Assembly (NCBI GenBank): GCA_902801585.1
Contig: CADCIU010000057.1
Span: 1-16,282 of the forward strand
DNA: 16,282 bases
Direction of reading: 5' to 3'
Source: an uncultured Lachnospiraceae bacterium
Lineage (GTDB): Bacteria; Bacillota_A; Clostridia; Lachnospirales; Lachnospiraceae
Below the pieces are notes generated by a model, which saw only the letters and a program-made list of their open reading frames with translations, did no database searches and had not been told where the DNA came from. Both the position numbers and the translations under genes were made by a program. Position 1 is the stretch's first letter. Every line of letters begins with the position of its first letter. Below, piece after piece: positions 7,608-14,373 of this stretch.

Positions 7608-9191
7608 ATGGTTTCCTGGAAAAACTTCGATACACTGGCTTCTTACGGTAAGCTGCTCGCATTGAAGGGACGTGTGAACCTGGTAGAGGCAATGTCAGGG
7701 GAGAACGGAGCAAAGCGTGTAGCTGAATACAGCGTTCCGATGGCATGCGGAATGAAATATAACTTTGCTGCAAAGCTCGTAGATGACGAGGTTCTGGCAG
7801 TTCTGCAGGAGCTCGCCGACGAAGCGCAGCTGACACAGAAATATGAAGAGCTTTACAACGGCGCCGTGATCAACACCGGTGAGAAGCGTCTGGTGCTGCA
7901 TCAGCTCTGCCGCGGCCAGCAGGGCAAGGACGTAGTCGTAGACGGCGTCAACAAGAGAGATTTCTATGTAGGCCAGCAGAAGAAAGCGGCTGATTTCGCC
8001 AACAAGGTTCACGCCGGCGAGATCACAAACGCTGCGGGCGAGAAATTCACCACTGTTGTTCAGATCGGTATCGGCGGATCCGACCTGGGTCCCCGTGCTC
8101 TTTACCTCGCTCTTGAGAACTGGGCGAAGCAGAACGGCCATCAGAAGATGGAAGCGAGATTCATCTCCAACGTTGACCCCGATGACGCCGCTGCAGTCCT
8201 GAAATCCATCGATGTTGCACACTCTCTGTTCATCGTGGTTTCCAAGTCCGGAACAACGCTTGAGACCCTGACCAATGAGTCCTTCGTAAGGGATGCCCTG
8301 AAGAACGCGGGCGTAGATCCTTCTAAGCACATGCTGGCAGTTACCAGTGAGACTTCTCCTCTGGCGAAGAGCGCTGATTACCTTCAGGCCTTCTTCATGG
8401 ATGACTATATCGGCGGCCGCTATTCATCCTCCTCATGCGTAGGCTCGGTTGTCCTCTCTCTGGCTTTTGGCCCCGAGATCTTTGCGGCGATCATGGACGG
8501 CGCGGCAGAGTCCGACGCTCTGGCCAAGGATCCCGACATCAGGAAGAATGCAGCTCTTCTGGATGCCCTGATCGGCGTCTATGAGAGAAACGCTCTCGGC
8601 TATCTGTGCACGGCAGTGCTTCCTTATTCCCAGGCTCTGTGCCGCTTCCCGGCGCATCTGCAGCAGCTGGATATGGAATCCAACGGCAAGTCCGTCAACC
8701 GCTTCGGCGAGCCCGTGAACTATTCCACAGGCCCGGTCATCTTCGGTGAGCCCGGCACGAACGGCCAGCACTCCTTCTATCAGCTGCTCCACCAGGGCAC
8801 AGACATCGTTCCCATGCAGTTCGTCGGCTTCAAAGAGAACCAGGCGGGCATGGACGTTGTCATCGAGGGCAGCACCAGCCAGAAGAAGCTCTGCGCTAAC
8901 GTTGCAGCACAGATCATGGCATTTGCATGCGGCAAGGACGACGAGAATCCCAACAAGGCATTCGCCGGCGGCCGTCCTTCCAGCATCATCGCGGGCAATG
9001 ACCTCAATCCCAAGTCTCTCGGCGCGCTCCTTGCACACTTCGAGAACAAGGTCATGTTCCAGGGCTTTGTATGGAACGTCAACAGCTTCGACCAGGAAGG
9101 CGTACAGCTCGGCAAGCTCCTTGCTAAGCGCGTTCTGGCTCACGACACCGACGGCGCTCTGAAAGCGTATGCGGATATGTTTGAGATCTGA
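7608..9191 (+). CDS. pgi: Glucose-6-phosphate isomerase, large classical type
   Basis: A 527-residue enzyme of glycolysis and gluconeogenesis converting glucose 6-phosphate to fructose 6-phosphate. Visible motifs are GGSDLG (156-161), the phosphate-binding SKSGTT (212-217), GGRYSSSS (269-276), the catalytic glutamate in MESNGK (E357), GEPGTNGQH with H388, and FDQEGVQLGK ending at K503. The E357-H388 spacing of 31 equals that of mammalian PGI. The GTNGQH and FDQ..VQLGK signatures and the length place it with the long PGI form of proteobacteria and eukaryotes rather than the roughly 450-residue form of Bacillus. The start at 7608 is chosen for AAGGAGG (7591-7597); an ATG at 7569 would add 13 residues with no site. 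Codon use leans to AAC, AAG, GGC and TCC more than in neighbours, consistent with high expression, though transfer is also possible. Confidence 0.96.
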   Translation: MVSWKNFDTLASYGKLLALKGRVNLVEAMSGENGAKRVAEYSVPMACGMKYNFAAKLVDDEVLAVLQELADEAQLTQKYEELYNGAVINTGEKRLVLHQLCRGQQGKDVVVDGVNKRDFYVGQQKKAADFANKVHAGEITNAAGEKFTTVVQIGIGGSDLGPRALYLALENWAKQNGHQKMEARFISNVDPDDAAAVLKSIDVAHSLFIVVSKSGTTLETLTNESFVRDALKNAGVDPSKHMLAVTSETSPLAKSADYLQAFFMDDYIGGRYSSSSCVGSVVLSLAFGPEIFAAIMDGAAESDALAKDPDIRKNAALLDALIGVYERNALGYLCTAVLPYSQALCRFPAHLQQLDMESNGKSVNRFGEPVNYSTGPVIFGEPGTNGQHSFYQLLHQGTDIVPMQFVGFKENQAGMDVVIEGSTSQKKLCANVAAQIMAFACGKDDENPNKAFAGGRPSSIIAGNDLNPKSLGALLAHFENKVMFQGFVWNVNSFDQEGVQLGKLLAKRVLAHDTDGALKAYADMFEI

Positions 9192-9240
9192 TCAGGCTGA
9201 TAGTTAAGTAAACCCAGCTTTTACGGTTATCGCACAAAAT

Positions 9241-9283
9241 AAGGCTGCCGCACCGGAGTTTTTTCCGGGTGCGGCAGCCTTTT
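9241..9283. terminator. Intrinsic terminator between pgi and the convergent Rrf2 gene
   Basis: AAGGCTGCCGCACC (9241-9254) and its exact reverse complement (9268-9281) form a 14-bp GC-rich stem around a 13-base loop, followed by TTTA on the plus strand. On the minus strand the hairpin is followed by ATTTTGTG, so it may serve both convergent genes. Confidence 0.85.
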
Positions 9284-9313
9284 ACGCTGCAATAAAAACT
9301 TATCCTCATTTAT

Positions 9314-9715
9314 TCATGCACTCACCAAATCGCTGAGCATCTTATTATAGAAAAAATCGTGAGTCAGCTGATCGTATTCCGCCCAAAGAGGAAGTGTCCG
9401 GCAGCCGGCAGCGCGCGGGCAGGGCGCTGCTTCAGAAGCCAGGCAGGCGACTGTGGCGAGAGGCCCTTCCGTGCATTCAAGGATCTCGCCGACAGAGCAT
9501 TCTTCCGGCGTTTTGCACAGTTTGTAGCCGCCGTGTTTCCCGCTGACACCGGATACCAGTTTACCGGCCACAAGATCTTTCACAATGATCTCCAGATATT
9601 TTTTGGAGATCTGCTGTCTTTCCGCTATGTCTTTGAGCGGGACATAGCCGTCGTCTTTATGCTGCGCCAAGTCGATCATCACGCGCAGTGCATAGCGTCC
9701 TTTTGTCGAGATCAT
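9314..9715 (-). CDS. iscR: Rrf2-family regulator, IscR-like
   Basis: A 133-residue winged-helix regulator. MISTKGRYALRVMIDLA opens the protein as in Rrf2/IscR/CymR. Residues 26-66 hold the helix-turn-helix and wing (PLKDIAERQQISKKYLE...GGYKL). Three cysteines at 91, 99 and 105 (C-x7-C-x5-C) resemble the three-cysteine [2Fe-2S] ligand cluster of IscR (C-x5-C-x5-C in E. coli), although the first gap is two longer. C67, C73 and C81 are extra. It diverges from iscS-iscU, the classical IscR context, and promoter-overlapping inverted repeats lie between them. It probably represses both directions according to Fe-S status. Because metY and cysK follow, a CymR-like role in cysteine metabolism is an alternative, but CymR lacks these cysteines. 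The start has GGGGGTGA about eight bases upstream. Confidence 0.85.
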   Translation of the reverse strand: MISTKGRYALRVMIDLAQHKDDGYVPLKDIAERQQISKKYLEIIVKDLVAGKLVSGVSGKHGGYKLCKTPEECSVGEILECTEGPLATVACLASEAAPCPRAAGCRTLPLWAEYDQLTHDFFYNKMLSDLVSA

Positions 9716-9803
9716 GTCATTGTCACCCCCGAAATGAGCTGCGGCATGATTATGCGGTGCAGCTTTTAAGTTTGAATCTCACTATAAGGATAGTGTTCTT
9801 TTG

Positions 9804-9876
9804 ACCTATTATACAATAGGGTAAATAGGAAAACAATAGAATTACCAAATATTTACCTATTGACACGGTAGGTAAA
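9804..9876. promoter_or_regulatory. Candidate Rrf2/IscR operator region
   Basis: Two inverted repeats overlap the two divergent promoters. CCTATT-N4-AATAGG (9805-9820) covers the regulator -10. TTTACCTA-N9-TAGGTAAA (9852-9859 and 9869-9876) brackets the iscS -35. AATAGGGTAAAT (9815-9826) is also the near reverse complement of ATTTACCTATT (9851-9861). The repeats are seen directly; binding by the neighbouring regulator is inferred from family habit and position. Confidence 0.55.
9808..9836 (-). promoter_or_regulatory. Promoter for the Rrf2 regulator
   Basis: Read on the minus strand: TTGTTT (9831-9836), a 17-bp spacer and a perfect TATAAT (9808-9813), about 93 bases before the start codon. 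The -10 lies inside the inverted repeat CCTATT-ATAC-AATAGG (9805-9820), which fits autoregulation. Confidence 0.65.
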
Positions 9877-9888
9877 AGAGTATATAGT
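9860..9888 (+). promoter_or_regulatory. Promoter for iscS-iscU
   Basis: A perfect TTGACA (9860-9865), a 17-bp spacer and TATAGT (9883-9888), placing the start of transcription about 42 bases before the iscS ATG. This is the best sigma-A-type promoter in the window. Its -35 lies between the arms of an inverted repeat. Confidence 0.85.
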
Positions 9889-9936
9889 GGGCTCAACACA
9901 AACGAAGAAAGCAAATCACAGGAGGGATACACCAAA

Positions 9937-11124
9937 ATGATGATTTACGCAGACAACGCGGCGACGACCAGAATGAGCCGCGCAGCAATAGACGCAATGA
10001 TTCCTTGTATGGAGGAGCAATACGGAAATCCGTCCAGCCTTTACGCACTCGGACAGCGGGCGAAGGAACTGCTTGAAGAGGCCAGAGAGAAGATCGCAGC
10101 GGTGATCGGGGCAGATCCGGCAGAGATCCTGTTCACATCCGGAGGGAGTGAGGCAGATAACCAGGCGATCCGTTCTGCGGCGGAGATCGGGAGGAAGAAG
10201 GGCAAGACGCATATTATCTCCACAGCATTTGAGCATCACGCAGTGCTGCACACGCTGAACAGATTGGAGAAGGAAGGCTTTACAGTGACTCTTCTGGATG
10301 TGCATGAGGACGGACTGGTCCGCCCCGAGGAGCTGGAGGCAGCGATCACGGATGACACCTGTCTGGTCACAATCATGTACGCCAACAATGAGATCGGAAC
10401 GATCCAGCCGATCACAGAGCTTGGTGCGATCTGCAGGGATAAAGGCGTTCTGTTTCACACAGACGCAGTACAGGCGGTCGGCCACGTACCGATCGATGTG
10501 AATGCCCAGAATATTGACATGCTCTCATCATCCGCCCACAAATTCCACGGTCCCAAGGGCATCGGTTTTCTTTATGCAAAGAAGGGGATCAAGCTTACAA
10601 ACCTGATCGAAGGCGGCGCGCAGGAGAGAGGAAAGAGAGCCGGAACCGAAAACGTACCGGAGATCGTTGCGATGGCAGCCGCGCTTGAGGAAGCTTCCTC
10701 GAAGATCGAAGAGAATGCGGCCCACATGAAAGCGATGAGGGACCGGCTGATCGAGGGCCTTTCGGAAATCCCGCATTCCGCTCTGAACGGGGATCCGGTG
10801 AAGAGGCTTCCCGGAAATGTCAATTTCTGCTTTGAGGGAATAGAGGGAGAGTCGCTCCTGCTTCTTCTGGATGACCGCGGGATCTGCGCTTCTTCCGGAA
10901 GCGCCTGTACATCCGGCTCGCTGGATCCCAGCCATGTACTGCTGGCGATCGGAAGAGTACATGATGTGGCTCACGGATCCCTTCGCCTGAGCATCGGCGA
11001 GGACATCACGAAGGAGGAGACCGAATACATCATTAAGAATGTGAGAGAAGTCGTTGAATACCTGCGCAGCTTCTCCCCTGTATGGAGAGATCTGATGAGC
11101 GGAAAAGCGCAGTTCATTCTTTGA
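9937..11124 (+). CDS. iscS: Cysteine desulfurase (IscS/NifS family)
   Basis: A 395-residue PLP enzyme of aminotransferase class V that takes sulfur from cysteine, giving alanine and a persulfide passed to the scaffold Isc[11 protein letters not shown] opens the protein. The PLP contacts TSGGSEADN (67-75) and H100/H101 are present, the Schiff-base lysine is K202 in [10 protein letters not shown], and the catalytic cysteine C324 lies in [10 protein letters not shown], the loop type of group I (IscS/NifS) enzymes rather than SufS. GGAGGG (9921-9926) precedes two consecutive ATGs (9937, 9940); either could be used. iscU follows after 113 bases without a terminator, so they probably form one operon under the Rrf2-flanked promoter. 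It may serve Fe-S assembly, tRNA thiolation or both; no tRNA-modifying partner is in view. Confidence 0.95.
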   Translation: MMIYADNAATTRMSRAAIDAMIPCMEEQYGNPSSLYALGQRAKELLEEAREKIAAVIGADPAEILFTSGGSEADNQAIRSAAEIGRKKGKTHIISTAFEHHAVLHTLNRLEKEGFTVTLLDVHEDGLVRPEELEAAITDDTCLVTIMYANNEIGTIQPITELGAICRDKGVLFHTDAVQAVGHVPIDVNAQNIDMLSSSAHKFHGPKGIGFLYAKKGIKLTNLIEGGAQERGKRAGTENVPEIVAMAAALEEASSKIEENAAHMKAMRDRLIEGLSEIPHSALNGDPVKRLPGNVNFCFEGIEGESLLLLLDDRGICASSGSACTSGSLDPSHVLLAIGRVHDVAHGSLRLSIGEDITKEETEYIIKNVREVVEYLRSFSPVWRDLMSGKAQFIL

Positions 11125-11237
11125 AGTTCCCGGAGCGCCTCAAAAGAGTATGGCGTTTAACGGCATAAGGAAAAGAATTACAGAATAGAGTTATAGAGAG
11201 AATCAACAAAGATTCGGAGAGAAAGGACAGGCAGAAA

Positions 11238-11672
11238 ATGGCTTTATATAGCGAAAAAGTAATGGACCACTTCCGCAATCCCAGAAATGTCGGTGTGATC
11301 GAAGATGCGGATGGGGTCGGAGAGGTCGGAAATGCCAAGTGTGGTGACATCATGAAGATGTACCTCAAGATCGATGACGATGTAGTCAGCGATGTGAAGT
11401 TTGAGACTTTCGGCTGCGGGAGCGCGATCGCATCCAGCTCGATGGCGACAGAGCTGATCAAGGGAAAGCCGCTCAAGGATGCGATGAAACTGACCAATAA
11501 AGCGGTTGCAGAGGCTCTGGATGGCCTGCCGGCCTACAAGATGCATTGCAGCGTCCTCGCAGAGGAGGCAATCCAGCTGGCGCTGGAGGACTATTACAAG
11601 AAGCATCCGGAGAAAGCTCCTGAGAAGAGTGCTGAAATAGAGAGTGCTGAAAAAGAGAGCTCCGGAGACTGA
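11238..11672 (+). CDS. iscU: Fe-S cluster scaffold protein, IscU/NifU N-terminal type
   Basis: A 144-residue scaffold on which [2Fe-2S] clusters are built from IscS sulfur. The three cluster cysteines are present: C35 in NAKCGD with D37, C60 in FGCGSA, and C104 in KMHCSV with neighbouring H103. The N-terminal YSEKVMDHFRNPRN is typical of the clostridial form. The site that in E. coli is LPPVK, recognised by the chaperone HscA, reads LPAYK (97-101), in keeping with the absence of hscA/hscB here. The last 20 or so residues are a charged tail with repeated Glu-Ser-Ala-Glu-Lys, beyond the usual end of IscU and probably disordered. AAAGGA lies upstream of the ATG. No full NifU C-terminal domain is attached. 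Confidence 0.94.
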   Translation: MALYSEKVMDHFRNPRNVGVIEDADGVGEVGNAKCGDIMKMYLKIDDDVVSDVKFETFGCGSAIASSSMATELIKGKPLKDAMKLTNKAVAEALDGLPAYKMHCSVLAEEAIQLALEDYYKKHPEKAPEKSAEIESAEKESSGD

Positions 11673-11720
11673 GTGGTCACGCAGCCCACTCAAACAATAC
11701 GATTCGTGAGGAGGTCCCCC

Positions 11721-11810
11721 ATGTTGATCCTTTTCGAACATCTGCTCAGGCAGAATTTCCGAAACGGACGAATGTGTCCCTGTCGGTCTAAACGGAAAAT
11801 GGCGCTGTAA
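11721..11810 (+). CDS. Possible 29-residue leader peptide upstream of metY
   Basis: A very short frame with an excellent ribosome binding site (GAGGAGGT at 11709-11716, then five bases to ATG). It would encode a basic peptide with the segment MCPCRSKRK near the end. The stop TAA (11808-11810) lies in the loop of a small hairpin, GCGCT-GTAA-AGCGC (11802-11815). It sits 48 bases downstream of iscU and 77 bases before metY, where a cysteine- or sulfur-responsive leader peptide would be placed. I recognise no family. Support is the binding site and position only; the frame could be chance. Confidence 0.4.
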   Translation: MLILFEHLLRQNFRNGRMCPCRSKRKMAL

Positions 11811-11856
11811 AGCGCAGACTGCATTTGCACTGTAAGGCGCAGATCACAAGATCACA
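11799..11856 (+). promoter_or_regulatory. Shared leader element, metY copy
   Basis: It begins ATGGCGC and ends GCAGATCACAAGATCACA (11839-11856), 31 bases before the metY ATG. The 18-base end matches the cysK leader (13226-13243) at 17 of 18 positions, and ATGGCGC recurs there at 13193. The two copies fall in different frames relative to their downstream genes, so the conservation is not protein-coding. Its function is inferred to be regulatory. Confidence 0.55.
11805..11843 (+). repeat. Tandem repeat in the metY leader
   Basis: CTGTAAAGCGCAGA (11805-11818) and CTGTAAGGCGCAGA (11830-11843) match at 13 of 14 positions and start 25 bases apart. Three self-complementary GCGC segments (11802-11805, 11812-11815, 11837-11840) allow alternative pairings. 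Confidence 0.7.
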
Positions 11857-11887
11857 TATTCTCGTAATACCGAAAGGAGACAAGATC

Positions 11888-13168
11888 ATGTCAAATTATA
11901 AATTCGAAACTCTGCAGTTACATGTCGGTCAGGAGACGGCGGATCCGGCGAGCGATGCGCGCGCGGTGCCGATCTACGCGACGACCAGCTATGTTTTCCA
12001 CAATTCACAGCACGCGGCAGACCGCTTCGGCCTGGCAGATCCCGGCAATATATATGGACGTCTGACGAACTCGACCCAGGGTGTGTTCGAGGACCGCATC
12101 GCGGCACTGGAAGGCGGTGTCGCCGGACTTGCGGTAGCCTCCGGTGCGGCGGCGATCACCTATACGATCCAGGCACTGGCCAAGCAGGGTGAGCACATCG
12201 TAGCCCAGAAGACGATCTACGGCGGGTCCGCCAATCTGCTCGCGCACACGCTCCCTCTCTACGGGATCGACACGACCTTTGTAAATATCCATGATCCTGC
12301 GGAAGTAGAGGCGGCGATCAGGCCCGAGACGAAAGCGATCTACATTGAGACGCTGGGCAATCCCAACAGTGACATTCCGGATATCGATCTTTTGGCCAAA
12401 ACAGCACACGCCCACGGGCTTCCTCTCGTGATCGACAATACTTTCGGTACCCCCTATCTGATCCGTCCGATCGAGCACGGCGCCGACATTGTGGTCCACT
12501 CCGCGACCAAATTCATCGGAGGACACGGCACAACGCTCGGCGGCGTGATCGTGGACGGCGGCACTTTTGACTGGGCAGCGAGCGGAAGGTACCCGTGGAT
12601 CAGCGAACCGAATCCCAGCTATCACGGTGTCAAGTTTACTGAAGCAGCCGGAAAAGCAGCCTTTGCGACATACATCCGGGCCATTCTTCTCAGGGACACG
12701 GGATCCTGCATCTCTCCTTTTGCAGCATTCCTGCTCCTTCAGGGAACGGAGACGCTCTCTCTGCGTCTTGAACGGCACGCGGAGAATACTAAGAAAGTGA
12801 TCGAATATCTGGCGGATCATCCGAAGGTGGAGAAGGTCTATCATCCCTCTCTTGCAGATCATCCCGACCACGCGCTCTATGAGAAGTATTTCCCTAACGG
12901 CGGAGCATCGATCTTTACCTTTGATATCAAGGGCGGGCAGAAAGAAGCGTTCGCGTTCATTGACAACCTGAAATTGTTCTCTCTTTTGGCCAATGTGGCG
13001 GATGTCAAGAGCCTGGTGATCCACCCGGCGACGACGACTCACTCGCAGCTGACTCAGGAGGAGCTCACGGAGGCAGGGATCCATGCGAATACCATCCGGC
13101 TGTCGATCGGGACAGAGCACATTGACGACATTCTTGAGGATCTCGAGAATGGATTTGCGGCGGTATAA
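11888..13168 (+). CDS. metY: O-acetylhomoserine sulfhydrylase (MetY family)
   Basis: A 426-residue PLP enzyme of the Cys/Met metabolism family, making homocysteine and acetate from O-acetylhomoserine and sulfide in direct sulfhydrylation. The N-terminal FETLQLHVGQ...YATTSYVF is characteristic of MetY/Met17. YGRLTNSTQ (56-64) and SGAAA (85-89) contact PLP and the partner subunit, D183 in IDNTFGTPY binds the ring nitrogen, and K208 in HSATKFIGGHGTT is the Schiff-base lysine. The length and the insertion near 225-255 (DWAASGRYPWISEPNPSYHG) distinguish it from the shorter cystathionine gamma-synthase and beta-lyase. The ATG at 11888 is chosen for AAAGGAG (11873-11879); a TTG at 11825 would run through the repeated leader. 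A role as a general sulfhydrylase cannot be excluded. cysK follows 122 bases on. I saw no S-box or T-box in its leader. Confidence 0.93.
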   Translation: MSNYKFETLQLHVGQETADPASDARAVPIYATTSYVFHNSQHAADRFGLADPGNIYGRLTNSTQGVFEDRIAALEGGVAGLAVASGAAAITYTIQALAKQGEHIVAQKTIYGGSANLLAHTLPLYGIDTTFVNIHDPAEVEAAIRPETKAIYIETLGNPNSDIPDIDLLAKTAHAHGLPLVIDNTFGTPYLIRPIEHGADIVVHSATKFIGGHGTTLGGVIVDGGTFDWAASGRYPWISEPNPSYHGVKFTEAAGKAAFATYIRAILLRDTGSCISPFAAFLLLQGTETLSLRLERHAENTKKVIEYLADHPKVEKVYHPSLADHPDHALYEKYFPNGGASIFTFDIKGGQKEAFAFIDNLKLFSLLANVADVKSLVIHPATTTHSQLTQEELTEAGIHANTIRLSIGTEHIDDILEDLENGFAAV

Positions 13169-13192
13169 CACACGAAAGGTGCGCAGCAGTAT

Positions 13193-13243
13193 ATGGCGCG
13201 AAAAAGCATGCAGCCGTATGTACCGGCAGATCACAAGATGACA
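13193..13243 (+). promoter_or_regulatory. Shared leader element, cysK copy
   Basis: It begins ATGGCGC (13193-13199) and ends GCAGATCACAAGATGACA (13226-13243), 47 bases before the cysK ATG. It is related to 11799-11856 in the metY leader, with a shorter and more divergent middle. The 122-bp gap shows no terminator and no strong promoter, so it is probably transcribed as metY-cysK intercistronic leader. Confidence 0.55.
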
Positions 13244-13290
13244 CCGGATCTTAGAAGAACCCGGAAGTGATACAGAAAGGTGGAATTATT

Positions 13291-14223
13291 ATGTCAAGAA
13301 TTTATAAAGGGACACTGGAACTGATCGGAAACACACCTCTGGTCGAGGTGATCGGAATAGAGAAGAAATTGAATCTGGATGCGACCATCCTGGTAAAGCT
13401 GGAATACTTCAATCCGGCCGGAAGCGTCAAGGACAGGATTGCTAAAGCAATGATCGAGGATGCAGAAGAGAAGGGACTTCTTCACGAGGGTTCGGTCATC
13501 ATTGAGCCCACTTCGGGCAACACGGGAATCGGCCTGGCAGCGATCGCGGCGGCAAAGGGATACCGCATCATTCTGACCATGCCGGAGACAATGAGCGTGG
13601 AGAGACGCAATATCCTGAAAGCATATGGTGCTGAGCTCGTCCTCACAGAAGGCTCCAAAGGAATGAAAGGAGCGATCGCGAAGGCAGAGGAGCTGGCTAA
13701 GGAGCTTCCGGACAGCTTTATTCCCGGGCAGTTCGTCAATCCTGCCAACCCCGCGATTCACAAAGCAACGACCGGACCTGAGATCTGGACAGACACAGAA
13801 GGAGTTGTCGATATATTTATCGCCGGTGTTGGTACCGGCGGAACGGTGACCGGTACAGGAGAATTCCTCAAATCCCAGAATCCGGACATCAAAGTGGTGG
13901 CAGTAGAACCTGCGGATTCCCCCGTTCTCTCACAGGGACGGAGCGGCGCGCACAAGATCCAGGGCATCGGAGCAGGATTTGTGCCGGATGTGCTGAGCAC
14001 ATCCGTTTACGATGAAGTATTCCCGGTCGCTAATGAAGATGCTTTTGCAGCAGCGAAGCTCCTCGCGAAGACGGAAGGTATTTCGGTCGGCATCTCTTCA
14101 GGCGCTGCACTGCATGCGGCGATCGAACTGGCTAAGAAGCCCGAGAATAAGGGCAAGACGATCGTAGCACTTCTTCCGGACAGCGGAGACAGATATTATT
14201 CGACAGCCCTGTTTACAGAATAA
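13291..14223 (+). CDS. cysK: Cysteine synthase (O-acetylserine sulfhydrylase)
   Basis: A 310-residue PLP enzyme joining sulfide to O-acetylserine to give cysteine. IGNTPLVE (12-19), the Schiff-base lysine K47 in NPAGSVKDR, the substrate loop TSGNTG (74-79), the phosphate-binding GTGGT (181-185), GISSGAA (267-273) and PDSGDRYYST (296-305) are all in place, and the length is standard for CysK. The ATG at 13291 is preferred because AAAGGTGG (13277-13284) lies six bases upstream; a GTG at 13267 would add eight residues. It is probably in one unit with metY. Its product is the substrate of IscS encoded upstream, so the cluster holds both supply and use of cysteine sulfur. CysM-type activity with other sulfur donors cannot be ruled out. 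Confidence 0.96.
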   Translation: MSRIYKGTLELIGNTPLVEVIGIEKKLNLDATILVKLEYFNPAGSVKDRIAKAMIEDAEEKGLLHEGSVIIEPTSGNTGIGLAAIAAAKGYRIILTMPETMSVERRNILKAYGAELVLTEGSKGMKGAIAKAEELAKELPDSFIPGQFVNPANPAIHKATTGPEIWTDTEGVVDIFIAGVGTGGTVTGTGEFLKSQNPDIKVVAVEPADSPVLSQGRSGAHKIQGIGAGFVPDVLSTSVYDEVFPVANEDAFAAAKLLAKTEGISVGISSGAALHAAIELAKKPENKGKTIVALLPDSGDRYYSTALFTE

Positions 14224-14244
14224 CTTTGGTAAAAATGATCGCAC

Positions 14245-14294
14245 ATCTTCCCGTAACTTTGTTTCCGGTACAGTTACTATGTTTCCGGGAAGAT
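14245..14294. repeat. Inverted repeat just after cysK
   Basis: ATCTTCCCG (14245-14253) and CGGGAAGAT (14286-14294) are exact reverse complements. Inside, GTAAC (14253-14257) pairs with GTTAC (14273-14277), and TTTCCGG occurs twice in direct orientation. There is no T-tract. A TATAAT (14298-14303) follows at once without a good -35, so this could be an operator next to a promoter or a 3' UTR structure. Confidence 0.55.
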
Positions 14295-14323
14295 ACGTAT
14301 AATATAGCCCTTCTGCAATAATA

Positions 14324-14373
14324 AAAGCGGGTTGCAGCCGGCTGATTCATCAGCAGGTGCAGCCTGCTTTTTT
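14324..14373 (+). terminator. Intrinsic terminator downstream of cysK
   Basis: A long, slightly imperfect hairpin pairs 14324-14344 (AAGCGGGTTGCAGCCGGCTG core) with 14350-14369 around a loop near TTCA, followed by six T residues (14368-14373). It lies about 100 bases after the cysK stop and probably ends the sulfur operon. Confidence 0.8.

Noticed and set aside
8433..9143. 236-codon open frame antisense to pgi
   Set aside because: It lies wholly opposite pgi catalytic motifs and shows no family features or ribosome site.
11673..11887. S-box (SAM) or T-box riboswitch upstream of metY
   Set aside because: I looked for the S-box core and the T-box AGGGTGGNACCGCG signature and found neither, and no terminator/antiterminator pair.
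12005..13234. 409-codon open frame antisense to metY
   Set aside because: It is a frame shadow of the well-supported metY gene, with no recognisable motif and a composition rich in Arg, Ile and Cys typical of antisense translations.
13193..13270. 26-codon frame in the metY-cysK gap
   Set aside because: Its AAAGGTG is about 12 bases from the ATG, the peptide has no features, and the overlapping shared element is conserved out of frame with the metY leader.
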